Shown: positions 46,279 through 56,500, numbered from the stretch's first letter. The stretch is 64,000 nucleotides of DNA from Microbispora catharanthi (GCF_006334915.2 NZ_VDMA02000016.1:62001-126000), one strand, 5' to 3'. The notes: generated by a model from the sequence alone, not told the origin. Numbers and translations are program-made.

Positions 46279-47955
46279 ATGGCAGAGCAAGTCAGCGCCT
46301 TCGACGCGCAGTTCCTCAACTTCGAGACGGGCACGAACCTCGCCCACATCGCGGCGCTCACGATCCTCGACCCCTCCGGCAGGCCCGGCGGCGCGCTGAG
46401 CCGCGAGGACCTGATCGGGCTGCTCAAGCGGCGGCTCCATCTCGCGCCGCCGCTGCGCAGGCGGCTGGTCGAGGTGCCCTTCGGGCTCGACCACCCCTAC
46501 TGGGCGGAGGACCGCGAGGTCGACTTCGACTACCACGTAAGGGACCTGGCGCTGCCTCCCCCCGGCGACGACCACAAGCTCGCCGAGCAGGTCGCCCGGC
46601 TGCACGGGGCACGGCTCGACCGGGGACGGCCCTTGTGGGAGATCTACCTGATCCACGGCCTGACCGGGGGCCGGGTGGCGATCTACACGAAGGTCCACCA
46701 CGCCGCCGTCGACGGCGTCACCGGGGCCGAGGTGCTGGCCGCGCTGATGGACTTCAAGCCCGAGCCGGCCGCCGTTCCCGCCCCGGAGACCGCGGCCGAG
46801 CCGCAGCGGGCCCCCGACGCGGTGGAGATGGTGATCAGGGGCGTGGCTCGAGTGCTGGACAACCCGTTCGCCCTGCTGCGTTTCATCGCCGAGGCGGTGC
46901 CGCGGCTGGACGAGGTGCCGTTCGTGGCGCAGCTCCCGGGGGCGGGGGTGGTCTCGCGGTTCGTCCGCGGCATCGGCGGGGGGGACGCCGAGCCCCTGCC
47001 CGAGCTGCCCCGCATGGTGGTGCCGCGCACGCCGTTCTCCGGGCCGATCTCGCGGCACCGCCGGTTCGCCTTCGGCCAGCTCCCCCTGGACGAGGTCAAG
47101 CGGATCAAGAACGCCTTCGGCGTCACCGTGAACGACGTCGTCATGGCGATGTGCGCCACGGCGCTGCGGCGCTGGCTGGCCAAGCGCGACGAGCTGCCCC
47201 GTCAGCCGCTCGTCGCCGGGATCCCGGTCTCCACCCGGGGACAGGCCTCCAACGGCTCGGCCGCCAACGAGGTCATGCTGACTATGACCACCCTGCCGAC
47301 GGACGTGCCCGACCCGCGCGACCGGCTGCTGTCGGTGAACCGCTCGATGGGCCTGCTCAAGGAACGGCTCGCCGCGGCGCCGGCGGCCTGGCTCCTGGAG
47401 TTCAGCCAGGCGATGCCGGCCGCGTTGAGCGCGCTGGCGGCGAGGTCCGCCTTCAGGATCGCCTCGCGTAGGGCCTCCGCCATGAACCTGCTGGTCTCCA
47501 ACGTGCCGGGGCCCCAGACGCCGCTCTACGTGTGCGGGGCGCGGGTCACCGCGCTCTACCCGATGTCGGTGATCACGGACGTCAGCGGGGGGATCAACAT
47601 CACGGTGTTCTCCTACGACGGCAGGCTCGGCTTCGGAATCGTCACCGACCGCGACATGGTGCCCGACGTGTGGGACCTCATCGACTACCTGCGCGACTCG
47701 CTGGCCGAGTACGGTGCTCTGGCGGCCCCGCCCGCGCCGGGCACGGCGAAGCCGGGAAAGCGCGCGGAGCCGGGAAAGCGCGCGGAGCCGGGAAAGCGCG
47801 CGGAGCCGGGAAAGCCCGCGAGGCCGCGAAGGACGGCGAAGGCGGGCGCGGCAGCGGCGCGCGGCGCGGGGGCGGCCGACGGGCCGCCGCAGGAGCAGGG
47901 CACGGCACCGAAGCCGAGGCGGACCCGCAAGCCTCCGGAGCCGCCGCCCGCCTGA
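46279..47955 (+). CDS. Wax ester synthase / diacylglycerol acyltransferase (WS/DGAT)
   Basis: A 558-residue acyltransferase making wax esters or triacylglycerol from acyl-CoA. The active-site motif is YTKVHHAAVDGVTGAEVL (HHxxxDG, about 138-144). Other family features are the start VSAFDAQFLNFETGTN, RPLWEIYLIHGL, the second-domain VTVNDVVMAMCATALR and NLLVSNVPGPQTPLY. The core ends near residue 485; the remaining tail of about 70 residues is Lys/Arg/Pro-rich and includes three GKRAEP repeats, which is not part of the usual fold. It may aid membrane or lipid-droplet contact. Stored lipid synthesis is common in actinomycetes. Confidence 0.92.
   Translation: MAEQVSAFDAQFLNFETGTNLAHIAALTILDPSGRPGGALSREDLIGLLKRRLHLAPPLRRRLVEVPFGLDHPYWAEDREVDFDYHVRDLALPPPGDDHKLAEQVARLHGARLDRGRPLWEIYLIHGLTGGRVAIYTKVHHAAVDGVTGAEVLAALMDFKPEPAAVPAPETAAEPQRAPDAVEMVIRGVARVLDNPFALLRFIAEAVPRLDEVPFVAQLPGAGVVSRFVRGIGGGDAEPLPELPRMVVPRTPFSGPISRHRRFAFGQLPLDEVKRIKNAFGVTVNDVVMAMCATALRRWLAKRDELPRQPLVAGIPVSTRGQASNGSAANEVMLTMTTLPTDVPDPRDRLLSVNRSMGLLKERLAAAPAAWLLEFSQAMPAALSALAARSAFRIASRRASAMNLLVSNVPGPQTPLYVCGARVTALYPMSVITDVSGGINITVFSYDGRLGFGIVTDRDMVPDVWDLIDYLRDSLAEYGALAAPPAPGTAKPGKRAEPGKRAEPGKRAEPGKPARPRRTAKAGAAAARGAGAADGPPQEQGTAPKPRRTRKPPEPPPA
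47751..47815 (+). repeat. 18-bp tandem repeat in the WS/DGAT tail
   Basis: Three to four copies of GCCGGGAAAGCGCGCGGA encode GKRAEP repeats in the basic C-terminal tail. The frame is preserved. Confidence 0.9.
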
Positions 47956-48016
47956 TGCCTCCGGTCGCCTGACGCCTCCGCCTCCTCGCCCATGCCGGGC
48001 ACCCGGAGGGCGGCGG

Positions 48017-49408
48017 TCAGGAGGAGAAGGCGCCCGTGGGGTCCGGTCCGGCCTGGTCTGCGCCGAGTCCGGACGTGGAGCCGGGGATGGCGGGGGGCCG
48101 CGCTCCCTGGTCGCCGTCTCCCAGCGTCAGCGCCGCGATCCCGGCCGTGAGCAGCAGGGCGAAGACGGCGGCGATCACGGCGAACACGATCGACTGGCGG
48201 GACATGCCGGTGCGCGGCGGGAGTGGGGGAGTGGACCCTCGCCGGGGGCTCTGCGGCCGGTGCCCGTCCGGCCGATGACCGGAGGGCCGGTGCCCGCCTG
48301 GCGGGGGGCCCGGCACCGCGTTCGGCGCGGTCGCCGCGCGGCGCAGGTCCTGACCGCTCGCGGGAACGCCTCCGGCCGGGCCGGTGAGCGAGTGCCCCGG
48401 CGCGGCGGGAACGCGGGTCTCGACAGGCCGCCGCTCCCCGGGGTGCCGTCCGGTCACCGCGGCGGGCCAAGAGGGGGGCGGAACGGGCCCGGAGGGGGAC
48501 GGGGAGCCCCACCCCGGGACGCCGCCTCGGTCCCCGGACGCGGCGGGATGCGGGTGATCCTCCGAGGCGGAGCCGTCCGGCGTCAGGGCGGCGAGCGCGT
48601 CCCGCAGCCCGGTGGCCGTCGCGATCCGCTGGGCCGGATCGGTCTCCATGCCGTGGCGCAGGACGGCGGTGAGCGCGGCGGGCACGCCGGGGATATCGGA
48701 GATCGGCAGCCGGTGCAGCGCCATGATGGCCGCGATGTTCACCACGCCGCTGTCCGGGAATCGCGGCGGCCTGCCCTGGAGCAGGGCGTACAACGTGGCC
48801 GAGAGCGCGTACACGTCCCCGGCGGCCGTGGGCTCGGTGAGGTCGAACGCCTCCGGCGGCGCGTAGGCGGGCGTGAGCGACTCGCGCGTGACCGACATCT
48901 CGCCCCGCGCCGCGCCGCCCTGCCCCGGCATCGTGGCCAGCCCGAAGTCCGACAGGGCGACCATGCCGTACGAGTTGACCAGGATGTTGGCGGGCTTGAC
49001 GTCGCGGTGGAGGACACCCACGGCGTGGGCGGCGGCCAGCGCGTCGGCGATCTTGATGCCGATGTCGCGCACCTCGCGGGGGCCGAGCGGGCCGGCGTCA
49101 CGCAGGCGGTCGGCCAGCGACCCGTTCGGGCACAGCTCCAGCACCATGTACGGCCGGCCGTCGGGCAGCACGCCCGCGTCGTAGACGTCGGCCACGTGCG
49201 GGTGGCCGGACAGGGCGCCGGCGGACGTCACCTCGCGCATGAACCTGCGCCGGTCGCGGTCGGAGACGAGCACGCGGTTGTCGACCTTGAGCGCGACCTC
49301 GCGGCCCACCGCGAGCTGCCTGGCCCGGTACACGACCCCGAAGCCTCCCTGGCCCAGGATTCCGAGCACCTCGTAGCCCGGCACCAGCGGTCCGCCCGCC
49401 TCGCCCAC
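48017..49408 (-). CDS. Membrane Ser/Thr protein kinase (Pkn type)
   Basis: A 463-residue Hanks-type kinase. Kinase domain (about 10-265): GQGGFGVVYRARQLAVG, catalytic Lys in EVALKV, HRD motif VLHRDVKPANILV, DFG motif LSDFGLA and APE-like AYAPPEAF. A Pro/Arg/His-rich juxtamembrane segment precedes one membrane helix (about 400-430) and a short outer tail of about 33 residues, so it has no large sensor domain. GTG 49408 follows GGAGGTGCGGG. It is divergent from a TetR regulator. It probably transmits a surface signal by phosphorylating cytoplasmic targets. Confidence 0.92.
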   Translation of the reverse strand: MGEAGGPLVPGYEVLGILGQGGFGVVYRARQLAVGREVALKVDNRVLVSDRDRRRFMREVTSAGALSGHPHVADVYDAGVLPDGRPYMVLELCPNGSLADRLRDAGPLGPREVRDIGIKIADALAAAHAVGVLHRDVKPANILVNSYGMVALSDFGLATMPGQGGAARGEMSVTRESLTPAYAPPEAFDLTEPTAAGDVYALSATLYALLQGRPPRFPDSGVVNIAAIMALHRLPISDIPGVPAALTAVLRHGMETDPAQRIATATGLRDALAALTPDGSASEDHPHPAASGDRGGVPGWGSPSPSGPVPPPSWPAAVTGRHPGERRPVETRVPAAPGHSLTGPAGGVPASGQDLRRAATAPNAVPGPPPGGHRPSGHRPDGHRPQSPRRGSTPPLPPRTGMSRQSIVFAVIAAVFALLLTAGIAALTLGDGDQGARPPAIPGSTSGLGADQAGPDPTGAFSS

Positions 49409-49453
49409 CCCGCACCTCCAGAGGACCCGGCGGAACCGTGACACCACAAAAAA

Positions 49454-49477
49454 CCGGACCAGAAAACCCGCGTCCGG
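49454..49477. promoter_or_regulatory. Inverted repeat between kinase and TetR genes
   Basis: CCGGAC at 49454-49459 and GTCCGG at 49472-49477 with a 12-base centre, between the divergent starts at 49408 and 49553. A possible operator; evidence is only symmetry and position. Confidence 0.3.
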
Positions 49478-49552
49478 CACATTACCGGAGTGATCGCCCA
49501 TAGGGCCCGGTCTTGATCCAGGAGACGCGGAATCGGCACCTATGCTGTGCTC

Positions 49553-50176
49553 ATGACGGGGCTCACGACGGGTGGCACGGCGGGAGGCATGGCGGGAGGC
49601 ACCACGACGGGCGGCCGGAGCCCGGAGCGGCGCAGGGACCTGCTCGACGCGGCCGACCGGGTGATCCGCAGAGAGGGCCCGCAGGCGTCGATGGCCGCGA
49701 TCGCGGCGGAGGCGGGGATCACCAAGCCGATCCTCTACCGCCACTTCGGCGACAAGAGCGGCCTGTACCAGGCGCTCGCGGAACGCCACACGCGCGTCGT
49801 GATCGACCTGCTGCGCCCGGAGTTCGCCAGAGCCATGGCCGACCCCCGGGTCCGCGCCCGGGGCGCCATCGAGGCCTACCTGGAGACCATCTCGGCCAAC
49901 CCCAACCTCTACCGCTTCCTGTTCCACCGGGCCAGTGCCGAGGACTGCCGCACCCGCACGCAGATGGCCGCCATCGTGCGCAGCGTCGGCGAGGAACTGG
50001 GAGCGGCGCTCGCGGAGGAGGGCGTCGCCGACCCGGTACGCGCCCGGGTGCTCGGCCACGCGTTCGTCGGCATGGTGCAGGCGATCGGCGACTGGTGGCT
50101 GGAGAACCCCGGGCTCGACCGCGACACGGTGGTGGACAGCCTTGCCGACGTGATCGCCGGGGCGCTCACGTCCTGA
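49553..50176 (+). CDS. TetR-family regulator, probable control of the exporter
   Basis: A 207-residue repressor. The HTH (about 30-75) has LLDAADRVIRREGPQASMAA then IAAEAGITKPILYRHFGDKS. The ligand domain has YLETISANPNLYRFLFHRA and ends in GMVQAIGDWWLENPGLDRD, similar to TetR_C members that sense hydrophobic molecules. It sits directly before the DHA2 exporter gene, with a palindromic site between (about 50248-50312). ATG 49553 is used; a GTG two codons earlier is possible. It also lies divergent to the kinase. Confidence 0.86.
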   Translation: MTGLTTGGTAGGMAGGTTTGGRSPERRRDLLDAADRVIRREGPQASMAAIAAEAGITKPILYRHFGDKSGLYQALAERHTRVVIDLLRPEFARAMADPRVRARGAIEAYLETISANPNLYRFLFHRASAEDCRTRTQMAAIVRSVGEELGAALAEEGVADPVRARVLGHAFVGMVQAIGDWWLENPGLDRDTVVDSLADVIAGALTS

Positions 50177-50247
50177 CGCCGCCTCCTCCCGTTAGCCGAA
50201 ATCAGGTCAGATAACGCCCAAATCCGTTTAAGGGCCCCATCGTGGCC

Positions 50248-50312
50248 TTAGTTGCGCATGCCCGTGAAACATCGATGTCACCCGGTCGGGGTAATTTAGT
50301 TGCGCTAACTAA
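50248..50312. promoter_or_regulatory. Operator-like repeats before the exporter gene
   Basis: TTAGTTGCGC occurs at 50248-50257 and again at 50297 region, where it is part of the dyad TTAGTT-GCGCT-AACTAA (50296-50312). It lies 72-136 bases before the GTG at 50384. The upstream TetR protein is the most likely ligand. Confidence 0.5.
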
Positions 50313-50383
50313 CTGTCCGTCCGTCGCGCGCTGCGCGGAAACAGGCCGCGCGCTGTACGGGCCAAGAGGAGGGGAACCACTCC

Positions 50384-52213
50384 GTGGCCGTAGCGAACCA
50401 GTCCCTGGCGGGGGCGTCGCCGCAGTCGGCGCCGTCCTCGCGGTACAAATGGATCGCGCTGTCCAACACCACCCTCGGCGTCCTGATGGTGACGATCAAC
50501 CAGTCCATCGTGCTGATCGCCCTTCCTGACGTCTTCCGCGGCATCCACCTGAACCCGCTCGACCCCGGCAACACGGGCTACCTGCTGTGGATGATGATGG
50601 GCTTCATGGTCGTCACGGCCGTGCTGGTGGTGATGTTCGGCCGCCTGGGCGACATGTTCGGCCGGGTCCGCATGTACAACCTCGGGTTCGCGGTCTTCAG
50701 TCTGTGCTCGATCATGCTGTCGCTGACCTGGATGGACGGCGACGCCGGGGCGATGTGGCTGATCGGCTGGCGGGTCGTGCAGGGCGTCGGCGGCGCGCTG
50801 CTGTTCGCCAACTCCACCGCGATCCTCACCGACGCCTTCCCCGTGCGCCAGCGCGGCACCGCGCTCGGCATCAACTCGATCGCCGCCATCGCGGGCTCCT
50901 TCCTCGGCCTGGTCATCGGCGGGGTCCTGGCCCCGGTCGACTGGAAGGCGATCTTCCTGGTCTCCGTGCCGTTCGGCGTCTTCGGCACCGTCTGGGCGTA
51001 CGTCAAGCTCAAGGACAACGGCGTGCGGCGCCGGGCGCGGATGGACTGGTGGGGCAACGCCACCTTCGCCGTCGGGCTCATCGCGCTGCTGGTCGGCATC
51101 ACCTACGGCATCCAGCCGTACGGGACCGGCGTGATGGGCTGGGGCAACCCCTGGGTGATCGCCGCGCTCGGCGGGGGCGTCCTGCTGCTCGCGCTGTTCG
51201 CCTGGATCGAGACGAGGGTGGACGAGCCGCTGTTCCGGCTCTCGCTGTTCCGCAACCGCGCGTTCCTCGCGGGCAACATCGCCAGCCTGCTGACCGCCCT
51301 CGGACGCGGCGGCCTGCAGTTCATGCTGATCATCTGGCTGCAGGGCATCTGGCTGCCGCTGCACGGCTACAGCTTCGAGGAGACGCCCCTGTGGGCGGGC
51401 ATCTACATGATCCCGCTGACGGTGGGCTTCCTGCTGTCGGCGCCGGTCTCCGGCTGGCTGTCGGACCGGTTCGGGCCGCGGATGTTCACGGTCGGCGGCG
51501 CGCTGGTCACCGCGGCGAGCTTCTACGCCCTGATGACCCTGCCCACGGACTTCGGCTACGGCGTCTTCGCGCTGCTCATCCTGATCAACGGCCTCGGCTC
51601 CGGCCTGTTCTCCTCGCCCAACCGGGCGGAGATCATGAACTCGGTCCCGGCGGAGTCCCGCGGCGTCGGCGCGGGCATGACCGCCACCTTCCAGAACTCC
51701 TCGATGGTCCTGTCCATCGGCGTGTTCTTCAGCCTGATGATCGCGGGCCTGTCGCAGTCGCTGCCGCACACCATGCACGACGAGCTGGTGGCCCAGGGCG
51801 TGCCCGCCGCGCAGGCCGAGGGCCTCGCCCAGCTGCCGCCGATCGCCGTGCTGTTCGCGGCGTTCCTCGGATACAACCCGTTCCGGCAGCTTCTCGGCGG
51901 CGTCCTGGACCGGCTGCCCGACGGCGGCGCCCACCTGACGAGCAAGGAGTTCTTCCCGCACCTCATCGCGGGCCCCTTCCACCAGGGCCTGGTCATCGCC
52001 TTCTGGTTCGCCGTGGCCGCGTGCGTGGTGGCGGCCCTGTCGTCGCTGCTGACCGACCGCGTCGGCCGCGGGCACCGCGCCGCCGCCCACGAGTCGCTCG
52101 GCTCCGAGCTCGCCGCGGTGGCCGGCGAGGCCGGCCTGGCCGGCAACGAGCTGGTCATCCCGGACGAGGAGTTCGACGCCCAGCGGGCCGCACCGGACAC
52201 GACGAAGCCCTGA
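50384..52213 (+). CDS. DHA2-family MFS drug exporter (14 TMS, EmrB/QacA type)
   Basis: A 609-residue proton-driven exporter with about 14 membrane helices. It begins with SRYKWIALSNTTLGVLMVTI and shows the DHA2 features FGRLGDMFGRVRMY (motif A), GWRVVQGVGGALLFANSTAI (motif B/C-like) and a second-half motif SGWLSDRFGPRMFTVG. The last about 60 residues are a soluble acidic tail (ELVIPDEEFDAQRAAPD). Probable substrates are hydrophobic drugs or own metabolites. GTG 50384 follows GAGGAGGGG. It is controlled by the preceding TetR gene by position. Confidence 0.92.
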   Translation: MAVANQSLAGASPQSAPSSRYKWIALSNTTLGVLMVTINQSIVLIALPDVFRGIHLNPLDPGNTGYLLWMMMGFMVVTAVLVVMFGRLGDMFGRVRMYNLGFAVFSLCSIMLSLTWMDGDAGAMWLIGWRVVQGVGGALLFANSTAILTDAFPVRQRGTALGINSIAAIAGSFLGLVIGGVLAPVDWKAIFLVSVPFGVFGTVWAYVKLKDNGVRRRARMDWWGNATFAVGLIALLVGITYGIQPYGTGVMGWGNPWVIAALGGGVLLLALFAWIETRVDEPLFRLSLFRNRAFLAGNIASLLTALGRGGLQFMLIIWLQGIWLPLHGYSFEETPLWAGIYMIPLTVGFLLSAPVSGWLSDRFGPRMFTVGGALVTAASFYALMTLPTDFGYGVFALLILINGLGSGLFSSPNRAEIMNSVPAESRGVGAGMTATFQNSSMVLSIGVFFSLMIAGLSQSLPHTMHDELVAQGVPAAQAEGLAQLPPIAVLFAAFLGYNPFRQLLGGVLDRLPDGGAHLTSKEFFPHLIAGPFHQGLVIAFWFAVAACVVAALSSLLTDRVGRGHRAAAHESLGSELAAVAGEAGLAGNELVIPDEEFDAQRAAPDTTKP

Positions 52214-52273
52214 CGGCCCCGCCGTGTCCCCGGCTCGTCCCCTGCTCGTCCTCACGGGGGCGCGGCGGGTCGG

Positions 52274-52294
52274 GCCGGCCCTCAGCGGGCCGGC
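52274..52294. terminator. Hairpin after the exporter gene
   Basis: GCCGGCCC at 52274-52281 pairs exactly with GGGCCGGC at 52287-52294 around loop TCAGC, between convergent stops at 52213 and 52319. Suits either strand. Confidence 0.55.
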
Positions 52295-52318
52295 ACCCCG
52301 GCGTACCGATAGGCGGGG

Positions 52319-52783
52319 TCACGCCGGAAGGGCGTCGAGAGGGTCGAGCACCACGACCGGGATGCGGCGCGGCGTCATGCCCTTGTAGACCTCGTAGACG
52401 GGGTGCCGCCGGCTCATCGTCCGCCACAGGCGTTCGTACTCCTCGCCCGTGGCCTCGGCGGCGCGCACCTTGAGCACGGTGAGCCCGCCGGCGCCGCCCA
52501 CCTCGATCTCGGCGACGGGGTCGTCCCGCAGGTTGAGCCACCAGGCGGGAGTGGTGTCGTCGCCGCCGTTCGAGGCGATCACGACGAAGCGCCGGCCGTC
52601 CCTGCCGTACCCGACCGGCCGGGTCCGGGGCAGGCCGGTCCTGCGGCCCCGGGTCGTGAGGAGCAGGACGGGGATGCCGCGCATGGTGGCGGGCCTGCGC
52701 CCGCCGGTCCTGCGATAGGTGCGAACCTGCCAGTCGCAGATGTACTTGATCGCCAGGTTGAACAGGCGGGAGCGTCGTGCCAT
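52319..52783 (-). CDS. F420/Ddn-type nitroreductase-family protein
   Basis: A 154-residue member of the deazaflavin-dependent nitroreductase (Ddn) split-barrel family. Segment VLLLTTRGRRTGLPRTRPVG, then DGRRFVVIASNGGDDTTPAW and WLNLRDDPVAEIEVG carry the family pattern for F420 or other cofactor binding. Such proteins reduce quinones or nitro compounds or bind fatty acids. It lies six bases downstream of the hemerythrin gene, in one operon with it and probably with the AfsR-type regulator upstream. ATG 52783 is used. Confidence 0.85.
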   Translation of the reverse strand: MARRSRLFNLAIKYICDWQVRTYRRTGGRRPATMRGIPVLLLTTRGRRTGLPRTRPVGYGRDGRRFVVIASNGGDDTTPAWWLNLRDDPVAEIEVGGAGGLTVLKVRAAEATGEEYERLWRTMSRRHPVYEVYKGMTPRRIPVVVLDPLDALPA

Positions 52784-52789
52784 GTCCGC

Positions 52790-53419
52790 TCAGCTCCCGA
52801 AGACGATCCGCCGGCGGCGGCGGTGACCGGGACGGAGCAGTGTCAGCAGCAGGCTGAGGACCGGCCCCGCGAGCTTGCGGATGTGCGCCATCTCGTCCGG
52901 GCTCGCGTACCGGTCGACCCAGGCGAGCTCGAAACGCGGGTCGCCGCCTCTGAGTGATTTCTCCATCTCCTTCCAGTCGGCCGCCGAGACGTACTTCTCG
53001 ATGACCGGGAAGATCCTGCGCTCCTCCTCTTCGATGTGCTCGTCGATGAGCTCCGAGAGCGTGCGCAGCGCGGCCGCCAGGTCACAGACGCCCCGGCCGC
53101 CCGCGAAGGCCCGAGCCGTCACGCGGACCCGGTCGAGCAGGGGATCGAGCTCCGAGTGGTCGTCGGAGAGATCGGTGAGGTCCACGGCGGCCCCCGCCGA
53201 CCGCTCGATCACCGGCCAGACGACCTCGTCCTCCCTGGTGTGGTGGTGATGGATCGCCGCGCAGACGTCCTCCGCGTAACGGGCGACGGCGGCGACGCGG
53301 GCGGAGTCCGCCCGCGCGCGTCCCGCCTCGAGGTCCTCGGCGAGCGCGCGGAGCCGGTGCAGGTCGCCGCGCATCGCGCGGTGGATGATGCGGATCCCGG
53401 TGAGATCGGGAGTGTCCAA
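52790..53419 (-). CDS. Hemerythrin HHE-domain protein
   Basis: A 209-residue four-helix protein. Iron-ligand pattern: IIHRAMRGDLHRLRALAE, AAIHHHHTREDEVVWPVIE, LSDDHSELDPLL and LIDEHIEEEERRIFPVIEK. The rest carries a C-terminal tail with a hydrophobic patch and Arg run (RKLAGPVLSLLLTLLRPGHR), possibly membrane-associated. TTG 53419 is used because GGAGG lies six bases upstream. Closely similar in layout to the hemerythrin at 60372 and, like it, directly downstream of an AfsR-type regulator. Followed by the Ddn gene. Confidence 0.86.
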   Translation of the reverse strand: MDTPDLTGIRIIHRAMRGDLHRLRALAEDLEAGRARADSARVAAVARYAEDVCAAIHHHHTREDEVVWPVIERSAGAAVDLTDLSDDHSELDPLLDRVRVTARAFAGGRGVCDLAAALRTLSELIDEHIEEEERRIFPVIEKYVSAADWKEMEKSLRGGDPRFELAWVDRYASPDEMAHIRKLAGPVLSLLLTLLRPGHRRRRRIVFGS

Positions 53420-53471
53420 CGTGAGCCTCCAAGATGTCCGAACTGGTCTCGGAAACCACGCTGGCCCCACC

Positions 53472-53491
53472 CGCTAAACGCCTGTTTGGCG
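53472..53491. promoter_or_regulatory. Inverted repeat between regulator and hemerythrin genes
   Basis: CGCTAAAC at 53472-53479 and GTTTGGCG at 53484-53491 form a near-perfect dyad around GCCT. It lies 53 bases before the hemerythrin TTG, a place for an operator or a small terminator after the AfsR-type gene. Not found in the second module. Confidence 0.35.
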
Positions 53492-53511
53492 ACCACTTGG
53501 CGGTGCTGTCC

Positions 53512-56500
53512 TCACGATTTCAGCGTGTCGAGCGCCCGCAGCGCCTCCCCACGCCAGTGCGGCGAATCGAGCTGCCCGGCGACGTCGGCGGCCGTGGCGT
53601 AGTGCTCCGCCGCCGCGGCGGGATCGTCCAGAAACTCCGCCAGCCGCCCGAGCACGAGAGCGGTGGGGCCGAGCGTGATCGCCCCGGTGTCCAGGCCGGC
53701 CATCTCTCCCCGGAACGGGAGGAGAAGCCGGTAGCACTCCTCGGCCACCTCCCGCGCGCCGAGCGCCATCGCGGTGCCGGCGCGGAGCGCCACGTTGATC
53801 GTGTGATAGACCCACCGGGTCGGCCACCGGTCCGGCCAGGCGGACCTGGCCTCCTCGAGACGCCCTGCGGCGACCAGCGCGCTGACGTGGAACTCGTCGA
53901 TCTCGTGCGCGATGTGATCGCGGGCGGCGGCGAGCTCGGCCACCGACTCGTGGGCACGGCCGCACGCGAGGCGCACGGTGAACCGGGCGAGGCTTCCGAA
54001 GACGCCGGCGTTGGACCCTCCGGCCTCTTCCAGCCGGTCGGACAGGGCCGTGTAGGCCGCCTCGGCCTGCTCGAACTCCCCCTTCACCAGGAGCCCGAGG
54101 GCGTCGAGGAACGCGATGATGGCCAGGACGAGGCCCAGCTGACCGCTGGTGGAGCATTCCACCGCCCGCGCGGCGTGCGCCTGAGCCGTGGCCCAGTCGT
54201 TGCGCCCGAGCGCGACCATCGCCAGCACGTGGTGACCGAGCGTCTGATAGCCGAGCAGCCCGGCGCGGACGGAGATCTCCAGCAGCTCGTGCCCGAGCGC
54301 CTCCAGTTCGCCGGGGCGGCCCGGCACGAACATCGCCCAGTAGCGCGCGTTGAGCGCCAGGCACAGCAGACGGGGGTCGCCGAGGTCGCGGGCGATCGCG
54401 ACGGCCTCGGCACTCGCGGCCTCGACGAGCTCTTCGTCGTGACCGCCCATCTCGTGCGCCAGGGCGGCGAGCAGCCGGCAGCGCAGCTCGCCGGTCGTGC
54501 CCGGCAGGCAGCCGCGGATGGCTTCGACGACGTCGGCGTCGGCCTCGTGCTCGGTCTGCCAGACCATGGGCGCGTCGTTGGCGACCGCGGCACGGGCGAG
54601 AGCGAGCGGATCGCCGAGCCGCCTGGCCACCGCGAGGGCCTGATTGCGCGTGACCATCGCCCGCCCCTCGTCGCCGGCGCTCGCCTGCGCGGAGACCAGG
54701 CGGCACAGCAGGTCCAGCCGGAGGTCGTCCGCGGGCTCGGTCGCGAGATCCAGGGCCTCGAGCGCGCCCTCGAGCAGGGTCGCCGCCTCCCTGTGGGCGT
54801 ACACGCCGGACGCCTGCTCGGCCGCCCTCCGCGCGTACTCCGCGGCCTCGCGCGCCGTGGCCGGCGTCGCGGCGGCCAGCGCGTGGTAGCCGAGCGCGCC
54901 GACGTCGCCCGGGTGCACCCGCTCCAGCGCGGTGAGGACCTTCGCGTGCAGCCGCGTACGGCGCAGCCGGGGGATGTCCTCGTAGAGGGTCTCGCGGACC
55001 AGGACGTGCGTGAACCGGACCCTGCCGGGGGCCGGCTCAGTGAGCAGCCCGGCGAGCACTCCCGCCTCCAGGCCGTCGAGGACGGTCTCCTCGTCGGCGT
55101 CCTGAACGGCGACCAGCACATCGATGTCGGCGTCCCGGCCCATGACGGCGGCGTTGCGCAGGGTCGTCCGCGCCGTCGCGGGCAGGCGGGCGATCCGCCT
55201 GCGGATGAGGTCGCGGACCCCGGGCGGCAGCGAGTGCGCCGCCGCCGCCCCCTCGGTCGCCAGCAGCCGGGCGGTCTCGGCCACGAACAGCGGATTGCCT
55301 CCGGTGCGCTCGGCGACCGTCCGGGCGGTGCCGGCGTCCACCTCCATGCCGGACCGTTCCACCAGCAGGCGCCGGACGTCGTCGTCGCCGAGCCCCTGCA
55401 GGGTCACGTTCTCGGCCGTCTGCACGGCCAGGGCGGCCCCGGTCGCCGTCAGGTCGTCGCCCGCCTCCGAGGGCCGGTGGGTCAGGACCACCAGGACCGG
55501 CGTGTCCGCCAGTCTGGCCGCCAGATGACGCAGCAACTCGAGAGTCGCGTCGTCGGCGCGGTGCACGTCCTCCAGCACGAGCAGCCGCGGACCCGGCACG
55601 CTCTCCAGGTAGTCACCCACCGCCTGGGCCAGCCGGAACTGCCCGGCGCCGGGGGAGTCCTCCTGCACCAGGGGCGCGAGCCGCGCCTCCGTACCCGGGT
55701 CCGGGGGGTGAGCGGCGAACAGGGTCCGCAGGACCTCGCTCCACGCCCACGCGGGAGGCACCCCGCCGAGCGTCTCCGGGCACCGGCCGACCGCGACCCG
55801 CCAGCCCTCGTCGCCGAGACGCCGGAGCAGGGCGTCGGCCAGCGTGCTCTTGCCCGCGCCGGGATCCCCGCCGACCCAGGCCACGCGAAAACCGCGCCCC
55901 GCCTGCTCGGCGGCGGAGACCAGGCGGGCGAGCTCCGCCGTACGGCCGACCATCCCGGGCGAGGCCGGTGCGGCCGGCGATGGAACGCCCGGTGCCGGGG
56001 TGGCCGGTGCCGGGGCGAGAGGCGCGGGCGTCGTGACGGCCTTCGGCGCGTCGAGGGCCTCGCTGTGCGCGAGGATGCCGGCCTCGAGAGCCCGCAGGGC
56101 GGGGCCCGGGTCCATGCCCAGCTCTTCGGCGAGCCTGGCCCTGGTCCTGCGCAGCGCCGCGAGGGCGTCGGCCTGCCGACCCGAGCGGTAGTAGGCGAGG
56201 GCCAGCAGCCGTACCGCGTCCTCGCGCAGCGGGTGGCCGGCGACGTGCCGCTCCAGCTCCGGCACGACCTCGGCATGCCGGCCGAGCGCGAGCTTCGCCT
56301 CCGCGCGATACTCGATGGCCAGGACCCGCAGCTCCTCCAGCCGCGCCGCCTCCGGCACCGCCCAGTCCTCGTCGCCGAACTCGGCGAAGGCGGCCCCGCT
56401 CCACAGCGACAGGGCCTCGTCGACCACGCGCAGTGCCCCCGGCGGATCCCCCTCGGCGAGGAGGGCCGACGCCGTGTTCATGAGCGTGGGGAAGCGCCAC

